Shown one piece after another: positions 26,212-34,910 of a stretch of 64,000 bases of DNA (within the stretch, counting starts at the first letter, position 1; each line of letters starts with the position of its first letter). This DNA comes from Deltaproteobacteria bacterium (lineage in GTDB: Bacteria > UBA10199 > JACPAL01), in assembly GCA_016180845.1 (NCBI GenBank), contig JACPAK010000001.1, positions 150,836 to 214,835 on the forward strand, read 5' to 3'. The translations under genes were made by a program, and so were the position numbers. The notes beneath the pieces are model-generated. The model was not told the DNA's origin and did no database searches. It saw only the letters and a program-made list of their open reading frames with translations.

Positions 26212-27188
26212 TGCCGGTCATGACGTATGGAGAGGCAATCCGAGACGGACTCCGACAGGCGATGAAGGAGGATGAGAGGGTGTACCTCCTCGGTGAAGAT
26301 ATCGCAGAGTATGGGGGTGTCTATGGAATTACGAAGGGCTTGGTAAAGGAATTCGGGAAAAAACGGGTCAAGAATACCCCGCTTTCCGAAGGGGCCATCA
26401 TTGGAGAGGCGATCGGAGCGGCGATTGCGGGACTTCGTCCTGTTGCCGAGATCCAATTCTCTGATTTTATGACCACCGCTTTTTCCACGCTTGTCGATGT
26501 CGCGGCCCCTTATCGATTCCGAATCGGGACCCCAATACCGATGGTTATTCGTGCCCCTTCGGGAGGAGGGCTTCGCATTGGCCCTTACCACTCAAAAAGC
26601 ACAGAGGCGTGGTATTTCCATGTCCCGGGACTTAAACTTGTCGCCCCCTCAACCCCCTCTGATGCGAAGGGACTCTTGGCTGCATCGATTGATGACAATG
26701 ACCCTGTCCTCTTTTTTGAACACAAAAAACTGTACTATGAGATTAAAGAGGAGGTCCCCGACGGAAGTTATCGAATCCCTCTGGGTAAGGCCTTGGTCCG
26801 AAGAGAGGGCTCCCATATCACCCTCATGACGTACGGCGCGATGGTCCATCTCGCCCTAAAGACTGCTGAAAAGCTCTCGAAGGAAGAGGGAATAGAACTG
26901 GAAGTGGTTGATTTGCGCACCCTCGTCCCTTTGGATGAAGAAACACTGCTCAATTCTTTTCGAAAAACAAATCGGGTTATTATTCTCCATGAAGCCCCTC
27001 GTCGTGGGGGAGTGGGGGCTGAGCTGGAATCACTCATTTGTGAAAAGGGATTCGATTCCCTCTCGGCACCGCCCGTACGTATTACAGCCAAGATGACACC
27101 GATCCCGGTCGCTCCGCAGCTGGAGGATTATTACCTCCCTTCAGAACAAGATATTGTTGACGCTGCCAAGAGACTCGTTCAATACTGA
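26211..27188 (+). CDS. pdhB: 2-oxoacid dehydrogenase E1 component, beta subunit
   Basis: A 325-residue transketolase-like E1-beta subunit. It shows MTYGEAIRDGLRQAMKEDER, YLLGEDIAEYGGVYGITKGL, NTPLSEGAIIGEAIGAAIAG, PVAEIQFSDFM and APSGGGLRIGPYHSKSTEAW. The C-terminal domain has ITLMTYGAMVHLALKTAEKL and VVDLRTLVPLDEETL. With the alpha subunit it forms the alpha2beta2 decarboxylase that passes the acyl group to the E2 lipoyl arm. Its ATG shares one base with the TAA stop of the alpha gene, indicating tight translational coupling. Confidence 0.95.
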   Translation: MPVMTYGEAIRDGLRQAMKEDERVYLLGEDIAEYGGVYGITKGLVKEFGKKRVKNTPLSEGAIIGEAIGAAIAGLRPVAEIQFSDFMTTAFSTLVDVAAPYRFRIGTPIPMVIRAPSGGGLRIGPYHSKSTEAWYFHVPGLKLVAPSTPSDAKGLLAASIDDNDPVLFFEHKKLYYEIKEEVPDGSYRIPLGKALVRREGSHITLMTYGAMVHLALKTAEKLSKEEGIELEVVDLRTLVPLDEETLLNSFRKTNRVIILHEAPRRGGVGAELESLICEKGFDSLSAPPVRITAKMTPIPVAPQLEDYYLPSEQDIVDAAKRLVQY

Positions 27189-27193
27189 GCGCT

Positions 27194-28381
27194 GTGAAAA
27201 TAGCACTTACCATGCCCCAATTCGGGGAATCGATTACCGAAGCGCTTATTGTCCGCTGGCTGAAGAAAGAGGGCGACGAACTGAAGGAACAAGAGCCGCT
27301 CATCGAGATGGAGACTGAGAAATCAGTTTTTGCCTATGAGTCTCCTTTTAAAGGGAAACTGATAAAAATCCTTGAGAGTGAAAATAAAAAGGTGTCCGTC
27401 GGGAAAGAAATCGCCCACTTCGAGGTCGCCGACGCCTTGGGGGAAAAATATCTCTCGATGGGGATTGGAAAGTCGTTAGAGGGGCTCGCGTCTCGGGTCC
27501 CCCCCTCAACGCCCGCCTTCGGCGGGCTGGAGGGTGACAAAAAGGCTGCAATATCTCCAATGATCCGGTCGCTCGCAAAAGAAAACAATATCCCCCTCGA
27601 GGAGATTGAAAAACTGGCCGGTACAGGACCCAATGCTCGACTGACGAAAGAGGACTTTTTGAAATATCTCGAGACACGCGGGAAACATCCTGGCCCATCC
27701 GCCGACGTCAAGGTAATTCCTTTAACCCCTATCCGGGCCCGCATCGCCGAGAAAATGTCCCTTTCGAAGAAAGAGATCCCTCATGCGGGAACAGGGGTTG
27801 ATGTCGATGTCACAACCATTGACGAGTGGAGAAAGAAAAATGACTCCAAGTTAAGCCATCTCCCTTTTGTCCTTCTTGCCGTCATACCCGCCTTGAAAAA
27901 ATTCCCGATCTTGAATAGCTCGCTCAAGGGACAGGGGGCTGATCAGAGGATCGAAGAACACCATTCGATTCATCTTGGGATCGCGACGGCAACCGCTCAG
28001 GGTCTCCTCGTCCCTGTCTTACGCAATATTCAAGACTTGAGCTTTTCCAGGATTGTTGAAGAGGTGCCTCACCTTATTAACAAGGCCCGCGAGGGGAGGC
28101 TGGACGTTTCTGAACTGACAGGAGGCACATTTACCGTCAATAATACGGGAGCCCTTGGAGCGATCAGAAGCAATCAGATCATCCCTCCCTCGCAATCAGG
28201 AATCCTGGCGGTGAATCGTGTGACCCGTCGTCCCTGGGTGATCAACGAAAAGATCGAGATACGATCGATCCTGCCTCTGGACCTCTCTTTCGATCATCGG
28301 ATCGTTGATGGCGACGCCGCCTGTGGCTTCTTAGGCGAAGTGAAGAGCCAACTCGAAAATTTCAACTTTTCTGTAATTTAA
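27194..28381 (+). CDS. pdhC: 2-oxoacid dehydrogenase E2 component (dihydrolipoamide acyltransferase)
   Basis: A 395-residue E2 with GTG start 5 bases after the beta stop. Domains in order: one lipoyl domain at residues 1-78 with the lipoylated Lys in METEKSVFAY; a Pro/Gly linker; a peripheral subunit-binding domain around 118-155 (ISPMIRSLAKENNIPLEEIE); and a catalytic acyltransferase domain from about 170 ending with SFDHRIVDGDAACGFL. The HxxxDG motif (DHRIVDG) is intact. It transfers the acyl group from E1 to CoA. No E3 (dihydrolipoamide dehydrogenase) gene is in the operon, so E3 must be encoded elsewhere. It converges on the outer-membrane gene that ends at 28388. Confidence 0.95.
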   Translation: MKIALTMPQFGESITEALIVRWLKKEGDELKEQEPLIEMETEKSVFAYESPFKGKLIKILESENKKVSVGKEIAHFEVADALGEKYLSMGIGKSLEGLASRVPPSTPAFGGLEGDKKAAISPMIRSLAKENNIPLEEIEKLAGTGPNARLTKEDFLKYLETRGKHPGPSADVKVIPLTPIRARIAEKMSLSKKEIPHAGTGVDVDVTTIDEWRKKNDSKLSHLPFVLLAVIPALKKFPILNSSLKGQGADQRIEEHHSIHLGIATATAQGLLVPVLRNIQDLSFSRIVEEVPHLINKAREGRLDVSELTGGTFTVNNTGALGAIRSNQIIPPSQSGILAVNRVTRRPWVINEKIEIRSILPLDLSFDHRIVDGDAACGFLGEVKSQLENFNFSVI

Positions 28382-28387
28382 CTAAAA

Positions 28388-29554
28388 CTAGAACCCGAAG
28401 ACGAGGGCGCCCGCAATACGTCTAGAAGGTTGCTGCCGCGTAAATCGGCCAACTTCCTCGGCATAGGTGGCAAATTCAACCTTCACAAATCGAAGATCGA
28501 GCGAGGTCCCTGCCGCCAGATAGAGCTGTTGGGCCCCGATCCGCACTGAAGGCTGAAAAAATCCAAGGAATCTTGGCCCCATTAACTCATACCCAAAAAA
28601 GAGCTTCTTGGAAAAGGAGACCGGCTGATTCAACTCACGCAGATCAAGGTCAAAATGATTTTGAAATTCGTGTTTTCCTAAATGGAAGGTTGGATGAATC
28701 GCCGCCCCAAGACTGATCGACTGCTCCGTATCAACCACATCGCCTGCAAATCGGGTGTTCCCAATATCCTGCCAGGTGAAACCAACCGTCGGTTTCAAGA
28801 CCTCCAAGGCCTTCAAATCAAAAGTCGGGACCTTGCCCTTTAACCCAAGATCAACACCGACACCGGTCGCCCGTTCAATCGGCATCGCATCTTTAAAGTC
28901 ATCGGTGGCGAAAATATCATCGATCGTCAATACCTGATCAACACTGATCCGGTGGAGAACTTTGACATTCACACCCACCTGAAGCTGTTCCTCAAAGAAG
29001 CCATACGCCCCGCCGATCACCCCACCAGCATCAGAGCGAGATTGAAGCTCAAAATTACTAAATGACCTGTTTCTAAAAGAGACTGTGGTCCGAGAATCGA
29101 CCAGTGTTCCTAGTGAAAGATACTTGTTCAATACCATAAAGACAGGGAGGCGGACATCTAGCGAATGAAACTCACCCGTGTGGGCATTCACAAATGTCTC
29201 AAAGGTGTCAATTTGGGCCGAAACATCCCCCTCTTCATCGTTAATTTCATCGGCAAGATCGACGACATCCTTCACAAGCTGAATGGAGGAGGTCGTGAAA
29301 TCGATGGTGGGGCTCACAAAACGAAAATCAATACCTGGCTCATAGTCATTGATCGCAGCCGGGTTATAAAACATCGCATTCTCATCACTACCCGGCATCG
29401 CAACAAAGGCATTCCCCATCCCCAAAGGTCGAACCCCTTTATAGAGACTCGGATGGGCCGGTGGGATTGTCGATGTCGCCTGACCAAAGGCCGATAAAGG
29501 CAGCATCGCAAGAAGGAAAAGGAAAAAATAAGAAATCAATTTACTCAATTTCAT
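28388..29554 (-). CDS. Outer-membrane beta-barrel protein, PorV/TraF-like
   Basis: A 388-residue protein with a signal peptide (LISYFFLFLLAMLPLSAFG). The first conserved region, PLGMGNAFVAMPGSDENAMF followed by YNPAA, is the hallmark of the FadL/PorV/UPF0164-like barrel superfamily. The rest alternates amphipathic strands with an aromatic C-terminal residue (AGALVFGF), as expected of an outer-membrane barrel. The role is unknown. Its start overlaps the stop of the upstream lipoprotein gene by 4 bases, so the two are probably co-expressed, perhaps forming an envelope complex (inference). Confidence 0.85.
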   Translation of the reverse strand: MKLSKLISYFFLFLLAMLPLSAFGQATSTIPPAHPSLYKGVRPLGMGNAFVAMPGSDENAMFYNPAAINDYEPGIDFRFVSPTIDFTTSSIQLVKDVVDLADEINDEEGDVSAQIDTFETFVNAHTGEFHSLDVRLPVFMVLNKYLSLGTLVDSRTTVSFRNRSFSNFELQSRSDAGGVIGGAYGFFEEQLQVGVNVKVLHRISVDQVLTIDDIFATDDFKDAMPIERATGVGVDLGLKGKVPTFDLKALEVLKPTVGFTWQDIGNTRFAGDVVDTEQSISLGAAIHPTFHLGKHEFQNHFDLDLRELNQPVSFSKKLFFGYELMGPRFLGFFQPSVRIGAQQLYLAAGTSLDLRFVKVEFATYAEEVGRFTRQQPSRRIAGALVFGF

Positions 29555-30432
29555 TTTGTATCCGTCCCGGCACAGGTACTCAACCCATCAGGTGTCAGAA
29601 GTTTAAGGCAATCAACATCATTCGGATCGTCTGGAAGGGTGCCATCATAATCAGCCTCAAGTCCCCCGTTATCGCCCTCATTATCCGCAGCAGCAGGGTT
29701 TAGTTCACACCGCATCAGATCTCGAAGACAGCGAGCGGTAAATCCTCCTGACTGCAAGGAGCACCGACAATAATTCTCCCGAATCGGCTTTAGAATATCT
29801 TCATCATCGATATTGGTATCGGCCAGATAATTATCGGCATTCACAAAATCACTCTTGGTGACATCACCTTCTCCTGAACCGTCACTGAGCCCTGTTGCCA
29901 CATCAGCAGCATCTGTCCCTGCCAGTTTGACAGGGCGGACAAAAGCCTCCAGAGCCATCATCAATCCGAGTTGCCTGAATATATCTTCGTTCCCTTCAGC
30001 CTTAAGATCCAGATCAGCAATAATCTGCGTTAATGTGGTAATCGAGGAGCGAAGATCAACAATATCGACGTCGATGTTGACAATAGCATTTCGAATCTCG
30101 ACAAAGTCTTTTTCACCAGAATCAGCAAGACCAGCAAAAGTCTCTAGAAGAGAAAGGAAGTCCAACCCACTCCTCCCAAAATAGGCCGATGACAAGAGGA
30201 GACGGGCATTTTTGTCTGTCGGTGTTTTGGTAATCAGCTCCTCACCCTTCGTCACCGCGGTATTGCAAAAGGTATCGACCGTTTCCGGTTTGCTGGAGGG
30301 GTTACATTGATCCAAGGCAAACTTAATGTCATCAACCAGGGAATCCTCTGTACTTGGGCATGCTCCTCCGGTCAAAAAGGCTGAAACGGCGAGGACTAAA
30401 ATGAGTTTTGGAACCAAAAACCTCTTGTGCAT
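29551..30432 (-). CDS. Hypothetical lipoprotein
   Basis: A protein of about 293 residues with a lipoprotein signal peptide ending in FLTGGAC; the ATG at 30432 is chosen because it places the signal at the N-terminus. The mature part is helical and acidic. It has TPR-like spacing (TPTDKNARLLLSSAYFGRSG), two pairs of Cys near the C-terminus (CRCSLQSGGF, CLRDLMRCEL) and an Asp-rich tail. It is translationally coupled to the outer-membrane barrel gene downstream. I recognise no family. Confidence 0.78.
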   Translation of the reverse strand: MHKRFLVPKLILVLAVSAFLTGGACPSTEDSLVDDIKFALDQCNPSSKPETVDTFCNTAVTKGEELITKTPTDKNARLLLSSAYFGRSGLDFLSLLETFAGLADSGEKDFVEIRNAIVNIDVDIVDLRSSITTLTQIIADLDLKAEGNEDIFRQLGLMMALEAFVRPVKLAGTDAADVATGLSDGSGEGDVTKSDFVNADNYLADTNIDDEDILKPIRENYCRCSLQSGGFTARCLRDLMRCELNPAAADNEGDNGGLEADYDGTLPDDPNDVDCLKLLTPDGLSTCAGTDTK

Positions 30433-30527
30433 CTTGAAGGCTGTGGTATCCGAGAAACCCTGCCTCGTCAACTTTATTTGTTAATTTTTAGGACGATGAA
30501 TGCATGTTTTTTGAGTAGAGATACACA

Positions 30528-31403
30528 ATGGGCAAAATTCTAAAAATTGGATTGCCAAAGGGAAGTCTTCAGGAATCAACCTTCCGTCTTTTTGGAAAAG
30601 CGGGGTTTAAAATCACAGCGGACCCCAGAAGTTATAGTCCCAATATCAATGATGCTGAGCTTGAAGGCCTTCTGATCCGCGCGCAGGAGATGGCCCACTA
30701 CGTGGAAAACGGGGCATTGGATTGTGGCATCACAGGACGCGATTGGATCCTCGAGGGAGAGACGAAGGTAGAAGAGATTTGTGAGCTCAGGTTTGCAAAG
30801 GCTGGTCTTAAGCCAGTTCGATGGGTCATCGCGGTCCCAAACGACTCAAAGATCAAGACGGTCAGAGATCTGGAAGGGAAGAAGGTCGCCACAGAATTGG
30901 TCCAGTTTACAAAACGGTATCTAAAGGGAAAAGGGATCCGGGCCAGTGTCGAGTTCTCCTGGGGGGCAACAGAGGTGAAACCCCCCTACTTGGCAGATGC
31001 CATCGTCGAGGTTACGGAAACAGGAAGCTCACTTCGCGCGAACAATTTAAGAATTGTGGAAACGATCTTGGAATCGACATCAGTTTTTATTGCAAATCAG
31101 CATTCATGGAAAGAGTCCTGGAAAAGAGAAAAAATGGAAAATCTGGCCCTCCTTCTCCAAGGGGCGATCGCAGCGGAAGAGAAGGTTGGGCTCAAGATGA
31201 ATGTCCCAAAATCCCGTCTCAAGACTGTCATCGAAAAACTGCCTGCCTTGCATACACCGACCATTTCTCAACAGGCTGACGAGTCCTGGGTGGCGATCGA
31301 AGTGATCGTTGATGAGTCAATTGTGCGAGAAATCCTGCCTGCCTTGAAGAGGGCTGGTGCCTCCGGAATTGTCGAGTATCCCCTCAACAAGGTAATTCCC
31401 TAA
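30528..31403 (+). CDS. hisG: ATP phosphoribosyltransferase, long form
   Basis: A 291-residue HisG, the first enzyme of histidine synthesis. The N-terminus [20 protein letters not shown], then [30 protein letters not shown], and [19 protein letters not shown] (PRPP and substrate region) define it. The length and a C-terminal ferredoxin-like regulatory domain ([20 protein letters not shown]) mark the long form, which does not need HisZ and is normally inhibited by histidine. No other his gene is in the window, so it stands alone. Confidence 0.95.
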   Translation: MGKILKIGLPKGSLQESTFRLFGKAGFKITADPRSYSPNINDAELEGLLIRAQEMAHYVENGALDCGITGRDWILEGETKVEEICELRFAKAGLKPVRWVIAVPNDSKIKTVRDLEGKKVATELVQFTKRYLKGKGIRASVEFSWGATEVKPPYLADAIVEVTETGSSLRANNLRIVETILESTSVFIANQHSWKESWKREKMENLALLLQGAIAAEEKVGLKMNVPKSRLKTVIEKLPALHTPTISQQADESWVAIEVIVDESIVREILPALKRAGASGIVEYPLNKVIP

Positions 31404-31452
31404 TAATTCAAGAGGGTTAAAAATTGCTTCAGGAACTTTTTCTTATAAGGCG

Positions 31453-31539
31453 TGTGGATGAAAAAAACAGGGGTGAGTTAACTTGCGAAAGTTATGAGGA
31501 AAAGCTGTGGATATTTTTTAATTCACAACTGTGGATAAC
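31453..31539 (-). promoter_or_regulatory. Cluster of three DnaA-box-like sites
   Basis: The 333-base gap between hisG and the gene at 31737 contains TGTGGATGA (31453-31461), TGTGGATAT (31507-31515) and TGTGGATAA (31531-31539), all in the same orientation. The last is the exact complement of the DnaA box TTATCCACA; the other two differ from it by one base each. Short AT-rich tracts lie among them, as does a TTGACA at about 31672. No dnaA, rpmH or gidA gene is near, so this may be a DnaA-responsive site rather than the chromosomal origin. Confidence 0.45.
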
Positions 31540-31736
31540 TTCTTTTGAAAAAAGTTGTTTCTGTTTTTTTCACGCCAGCCGTGCCTCAGCCAATCCAGGA
31601 AAAGTTCGAGTTGAATTTTGAAAATTCCTGTTCTACACCGCTGACTGTCAGTTTGATTCGGTCTTTGACAAGGATTCAACAATCGTTTAGGAGGGCAACC
31701 CGCACTGGGTCCCGACCTCTCCGCTAGGAAGAGTGA

Positions 31737-32153
31737 ATGCTTCACCTGAATCTGCTAAAGAGGCAGGCCCAACGGACAGAAGTTCAAAAAGGGGGTTTCT
31801 GGTTGAAAGATCAGAGACTATCCTCACGAGAGGCTCCCCCAAGATCTATGAATCAGTTACCTCACGGTGGCTCGATTCTAAGGGTGAAGGGGGCATCGAT
31901 CTGGAAGCAGATCCTGTTAAGTGAGGAGAAGACCTTAGAGAACCCCTCGGAAAACCTAGGAGAGGATGGCGGCAAAAAGTTTGGGCATCCACCCAATCAA
32001 AAAGTCGTCACCATCTGGCAGGTAGAAATCTCTGAAGGTGAGGTGAAGGGGGCGGCCGAAACCTCTTCGAGCCAACACCATGAGAGAATGCGGATCCGAA
32101 AGGATTACGATCTGCTAAGATGGTCAGCTCCTCCGGAAGGTCACAGAGCCTAA
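31737..32153 (+). CDS. Hypothetical protein
   Basis: A 138-residue frame with an ATG at 31737 preceded by TAGGAAGAG, a fair ribosome binding site. It is hydrophilic (Lys, Glu, Ser, Arg), with no signal peptide or membrane helix. Its codon pattern resembles that of the recognised genes here. No motif or family is recognised. It overlaps the end of the phosphatase-family gene by 4 bases in convergent orientation. Being short and anonymous, it could still be a chance frame. Confidence 0.45.
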   Translation: MLHLNLLKRQAQRTEVQKGGFWLKDQRLSSREAPPRSMNQLPHGGSILRVKGASIWKQILLSEEKTLENPSENLGEDGGKKFGHPPNQKVVTIWQVEISEGEVKGAAETSSSQHHERMRIRKDYDLLRWSAPPEGHRA

Positions 32154-33346
32154 CCTAGACGATTCTTGAGTCCTTGTGAGCTGGGATAATTCTCGTAGTC
32201 CAGATTCCCGATAACTTTCGCCCCTACTGATTTTCCCTTGCGAGCTGAGCTCCCCTCCCCTTCCTTGAGGATCTTCAGCCCCCTTTGGGTAAACCAATCG
32301 AGTTTGAAAGAACAACGCCCCCCATGCTCCTTAAGAGCCCAATCGACAAACCGAAAGCACCAGTTGGGGAGCCATTCACGAAGGTTCTTGAATTGCTTGA
32401 GATCTCCAACAGAGAAATGACTCGTCCCAACCCCTAACTCATTACATGACTTATAATCAAAACCGTTCGCCTCGAGCCGCTCAAAGAGCCTCCTCTCAAA
32501 AAAACGGTCGGGATGGGGGTAGTGATTTTTGATCATATTCCCGGTCCCGATGAAAACCCGGATCCAAAAACCGAGGATCGAGGAGAAGGCGCTATGCGCA
32601 TCGTAGGTGCTTGTATTCCAATCCCCACCGATTAGTGCCGGGCCACCCCCCATCTCTCGAACCACTTCGGTCACTTTTTCCAGCTGAAGGATCCGATGCT
32701 TCTGGGTCGAACGGACATCCAGATGGACTGCTGAAACAACAATCGACCTCCTGCCTAAATTAATTTGGGCTATCGGGGCACTCTGACTCCCCACCCTCTT
32801 TTCCCGTCCTCTCATCTTGTCGTGGGCATTCGGGAGGGGAACGGCCATTGGATTTGAAATAGGGTAACGGGAAAGAATCGCATTCCCGGCGATCCCCAAT
32901 TTATTTTCCCCTGAAACCTCCTGCTCAATACCGCACCCTTTCGATAAATTAAGATAGGAAGGTGCGAAAAAATAATTCATCTGAAGCTCCTGGGCCAATT
33001 CCTGAGCGACATCCCTGTTGCCCGATCGTGCCATGCCCAAATCAGCCTCCGTGATCAGAAGAATATCCGCCGTCGAAAGAAGCGGGTGGTTTTTCAAATA
33101 ATGAAGAATCGCCTCAAAACGCATCCCCCTTTCGATATTCCATGCCACACAACGATAAAAAGGCTCCGGTGCCGGTTCAGGAACCTGATGAACCAAATCA
33201 TAACTCGAAAGGAGTTTTTGGATCTTCGGGCGAACCTCCTGAAAAAGTGGTGATTTTTCCAAAGATTCTGTTGAATGAAACTCTCTTAGCTTTAATAAGA
33301 TGTGGGGATGCAGATCGTGTGATAAAGAGCTGGGAGCTTCTTGCAT
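32150..33346 (-). CDS. Endonuclease/exonuclease/phosphatase family protein
   Basis: A protein of about 398 residues with the metal-dependent EEP fold. Visible motifs are AWNIERGMRF (Asn), ITEADLGMARSG (metal Glu), VVSAVHLDVRSTQKH, LIGGDWNTSTYDAHS (Asp and Asn) and a late SFKLDWFTQRG. Family members cut phosphodiester bonds in DNA, sphingomyelin or inositol phosphates; the substrate here is unknown. The frame is open to 33670, but those codons lie inside the opposing ABC transporter gene and look like its antisense shadow. The ATG at 33346 is therefore used. There is no signal peptide. Confidence 0.85.
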   Translation of the reverse strand: MQEAPSSLSHDLHPHILLKLREFHSTESLEKSPLFQEVRPKIQKLLSSYDLVHQVPEPAPEPFYRCVAWNIERGMRFEAILHYLKNHPLLSTADILLITEADLGMARSGNRDVAQELAQELQMNYFFAPSYLNLSKGCGIEQEVSGENKLGIAGNAILSRYPISNPMAVPLPNAHDKMRGREKRVGSQSAPIAQINLGRRSIVVSAVHLDVRSTQKHRILQLEKVTEVVREMGGGPALIGGDWNTSTYDAHSAFSSILGFWIRVFIGTGNMIKNHYPHPDRFFERRLFERLEANGFDYKSCNELGVGTSHFSVGDLKQFKNLREWLPNWCFRFVDWALKEHGGRCSFKLDWFTQRGLKILKEGEGSSARKGKSVGAKVIGNLDYENYPSSQGLKNRLG

Positions 33347-33401
33347 AGGGGCGCGACATTTATGAAAAAAATAAGCCGGGGTCAAGGGGTCCTCAAAAAG
33401 A

Positions 33402-34148
33402 ATGATTGAGATTGTCCAATTAAAGAAATTTTTTGGCCCCTTGAAGGCGCTGGGGGGAGTGGATCTTAGCATTAAAGATGGGGAGTTTTTCGGCCTTCTC
33501 GGTCCGAATGGGGCCGGGAAAACGACTTTAATAAAAATGATCGTTGGGCTTGCCCACCCAACCGAAGGGACGGTCACTGTCAATGACATGAATGTTCGGA
33601 CAGAGTCTGTGAAAACCAAAAGCCTGATCGGTTTTTCCCCACAGGAAATCAATTTGGATCGGTATTTCACGGTCCGAAAGATCCTGGAACTTCAGGGGGG
33701 ATTTTACGGTCTCACTCGAGGTGATCGTAAACGACGGGCCGAGGAGTTGATGAGCCGTTTCCAGCTTTCCCCAAAGGCCGATCGAGAAACCTGGAGGCTC
33801 TCGGGAGGGATGAGAAAAAGACTTCTGATCGCGAGGGCCCTGATGTCCCATCCCAAAATCCTGATCCTTGATGAACCAACCGCGGGAGTGGATGTGGGCC
33901 AGAGACATGAACTCTGGTCATTCCTAAAAGGTCTGAACCGCGATGGGACAACCATACTCCTGACCACCCATTATATGGATGAGGCAGAGGAGCTTTGCGA
34001 TCGTCTTGCAATTATCCATGAAGGCCGAATTATCCAGATCGGCTCGCCTCGGGAACTGACCCAAAGGCATGAGGGGAGCCTTGAAGACGTTTTTCTAAAA
34101 CTAACCGGTAAATCACTGGAAGCGGGAGGGAATGAATGCACCCCTTAA
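33402..34148 (+). CDS. ABC transporter ATP-binding protein (DrrA/ABC-2 type)
   Basis: A 248-residue ATPase with Walker A GPNGAGKTT, the signature RLSGGMRKRLLIARAL, Walker B ILILDEPTAGVDV, and the switch His in LLTTHYMDEAEEL. It belongs to the ABC-2 exporter class used for drugs, lipids or polysaccharides. The permease gene begins within its last 13 bases, so the pair forms one exporter. The cargo cannot be told from sequence. Confidence 0.95.
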   Translation: MIEIVQLKKFFGPLKALGGVDLSIKDGEFFGLLGPNGAGKTTLIKMIVGLAHPTEGTVTVNDMNVRTESVKTKSLIGFSPQEINLDRYFTVRKILELQGGFYGLTRGDRKRRAEELMSRFQLSPKADRETWRLSGGMRKRLLIARALMSHPKILILDEPTAGVDVGQRHELWSFLKGLNRDGTTILLTTHYMDEAEELCDRLAIIHEGRIIQIGSPRELTQRHEGSLEDVFLKLTGKSLEAGGNECTP

Positions 34149-34903
34149 GAGGTTTCCTAGCCTTGATCGAGAGGGAGTGTTACCGATTTGGGGGGAGCAC
34201 CTCGATCCAAACGATTGCGACACCTGTTCTCACGACAGCCCTTTTTATCCTGATCTTCGGTTACTCTTTGGGGTCACAAATCAAGACAATTTCCAGTTTC
34301 TCCTACATCCTCTATATACTTCCCGGCCTCACTGGCATGGCAGTTTTGTCAAACTCATATTCCAATAGTTCGACCTCCCTCTTCATGGCACGCATCGATC
34401 AATCGATTGAAAATATCATCACCTCTCCCCTCTCACCCACACGGATCGTGATCGCGTTTGTGATTGGAGGAATGATCCGCGGGGTGATTGTCGGTACGGT
34501 GATCCTCCTTGTTGCTTCCGTGATCACCCCCCTCTCCGTCTCTTCCATTTTCTTGACAGGTCTGAATATCGTCATTGGCTCCCTTCTCTTTTCCTCACTC
34601 GGAATTATTTCAGGCTTGATGTCGGAGGAATGGGATCAACTCGCGCTTGTTTCCAACTTTATCATTACCCCCCTCACCTATTTGGGCGGTGTCTTCTATT
34701 CTGTTCAAATGCTCCCATCTCCATGGCAAGGCCTCTCACATCTGAACCCGATTTTTTATCTGATCGATGGTTTTCGCTATTCCATTCTGGGAATATCTGA
34801 TATCTCACCGGCGATATCTTTTCCTGTGGGAATAGGACTCGCTGTGCTTGTTTTAACTATCGCTATACAGTTGTTTCGTTCTGGATATAAGATCATTACC
34901 TGA
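34136..34903 (+). CDS. ABC-2 type transporter permease
   Basis: A 255-residue membrane protein with six predicted helices, for example TTALFILIFGYSLGS, YILYILPGLTGMAVLS, GVIVGTVILLVASVITPLSV and the last at IGLAVLVLTIAIQLF. The conserved ABC-2 segment FIITPLTYLGGVFYSVQMLP followed by LSHLNPIFYLIDGFRY identifies the family. It overlaps the ATPase gene and precedes an outer-membrane barrel gene by 7 bases, which may share the transcript. Confidence 0.93.
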   Translation: MHPLRGFLALIERECYRFGGSTSIQTIATPVLTTALFILIFGYSLGSQIKTISSFSYILYILPGLTGMAVLSNSYSNSSTSLFMARIDQSIENIITSPLSPTRIVIAFVIGGMIRGVIVGTVILLVASVITPLSVSSIFLTGLNIVIGSLLFSSLGIISGLMSEEWDQLALVSNFIITPLTYLGGVFYSVQMLPSPWQGLSHLNPIFYLIDGFRYSILGISDISPAISFPVGIGLAVLVLTIAIQLFRSGYKIIT

Positions 34904-34910
34904 AGACCCT

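Noticed and set aside
31404-32153. Possible structured RNA (tmRNA, RNase P or 6S) after hisG
   Set aside because: None of the conserved cores of these RNAs was found, and the second half has codon-like structure with a ribosome binding site.
33347-33670. N-terminal extension of the phosphatase-family frame
   Set aside because: These codons run antisense through the ABC ATPase Walker A region; the ATG at 33346 precedes the first family-like sequence.
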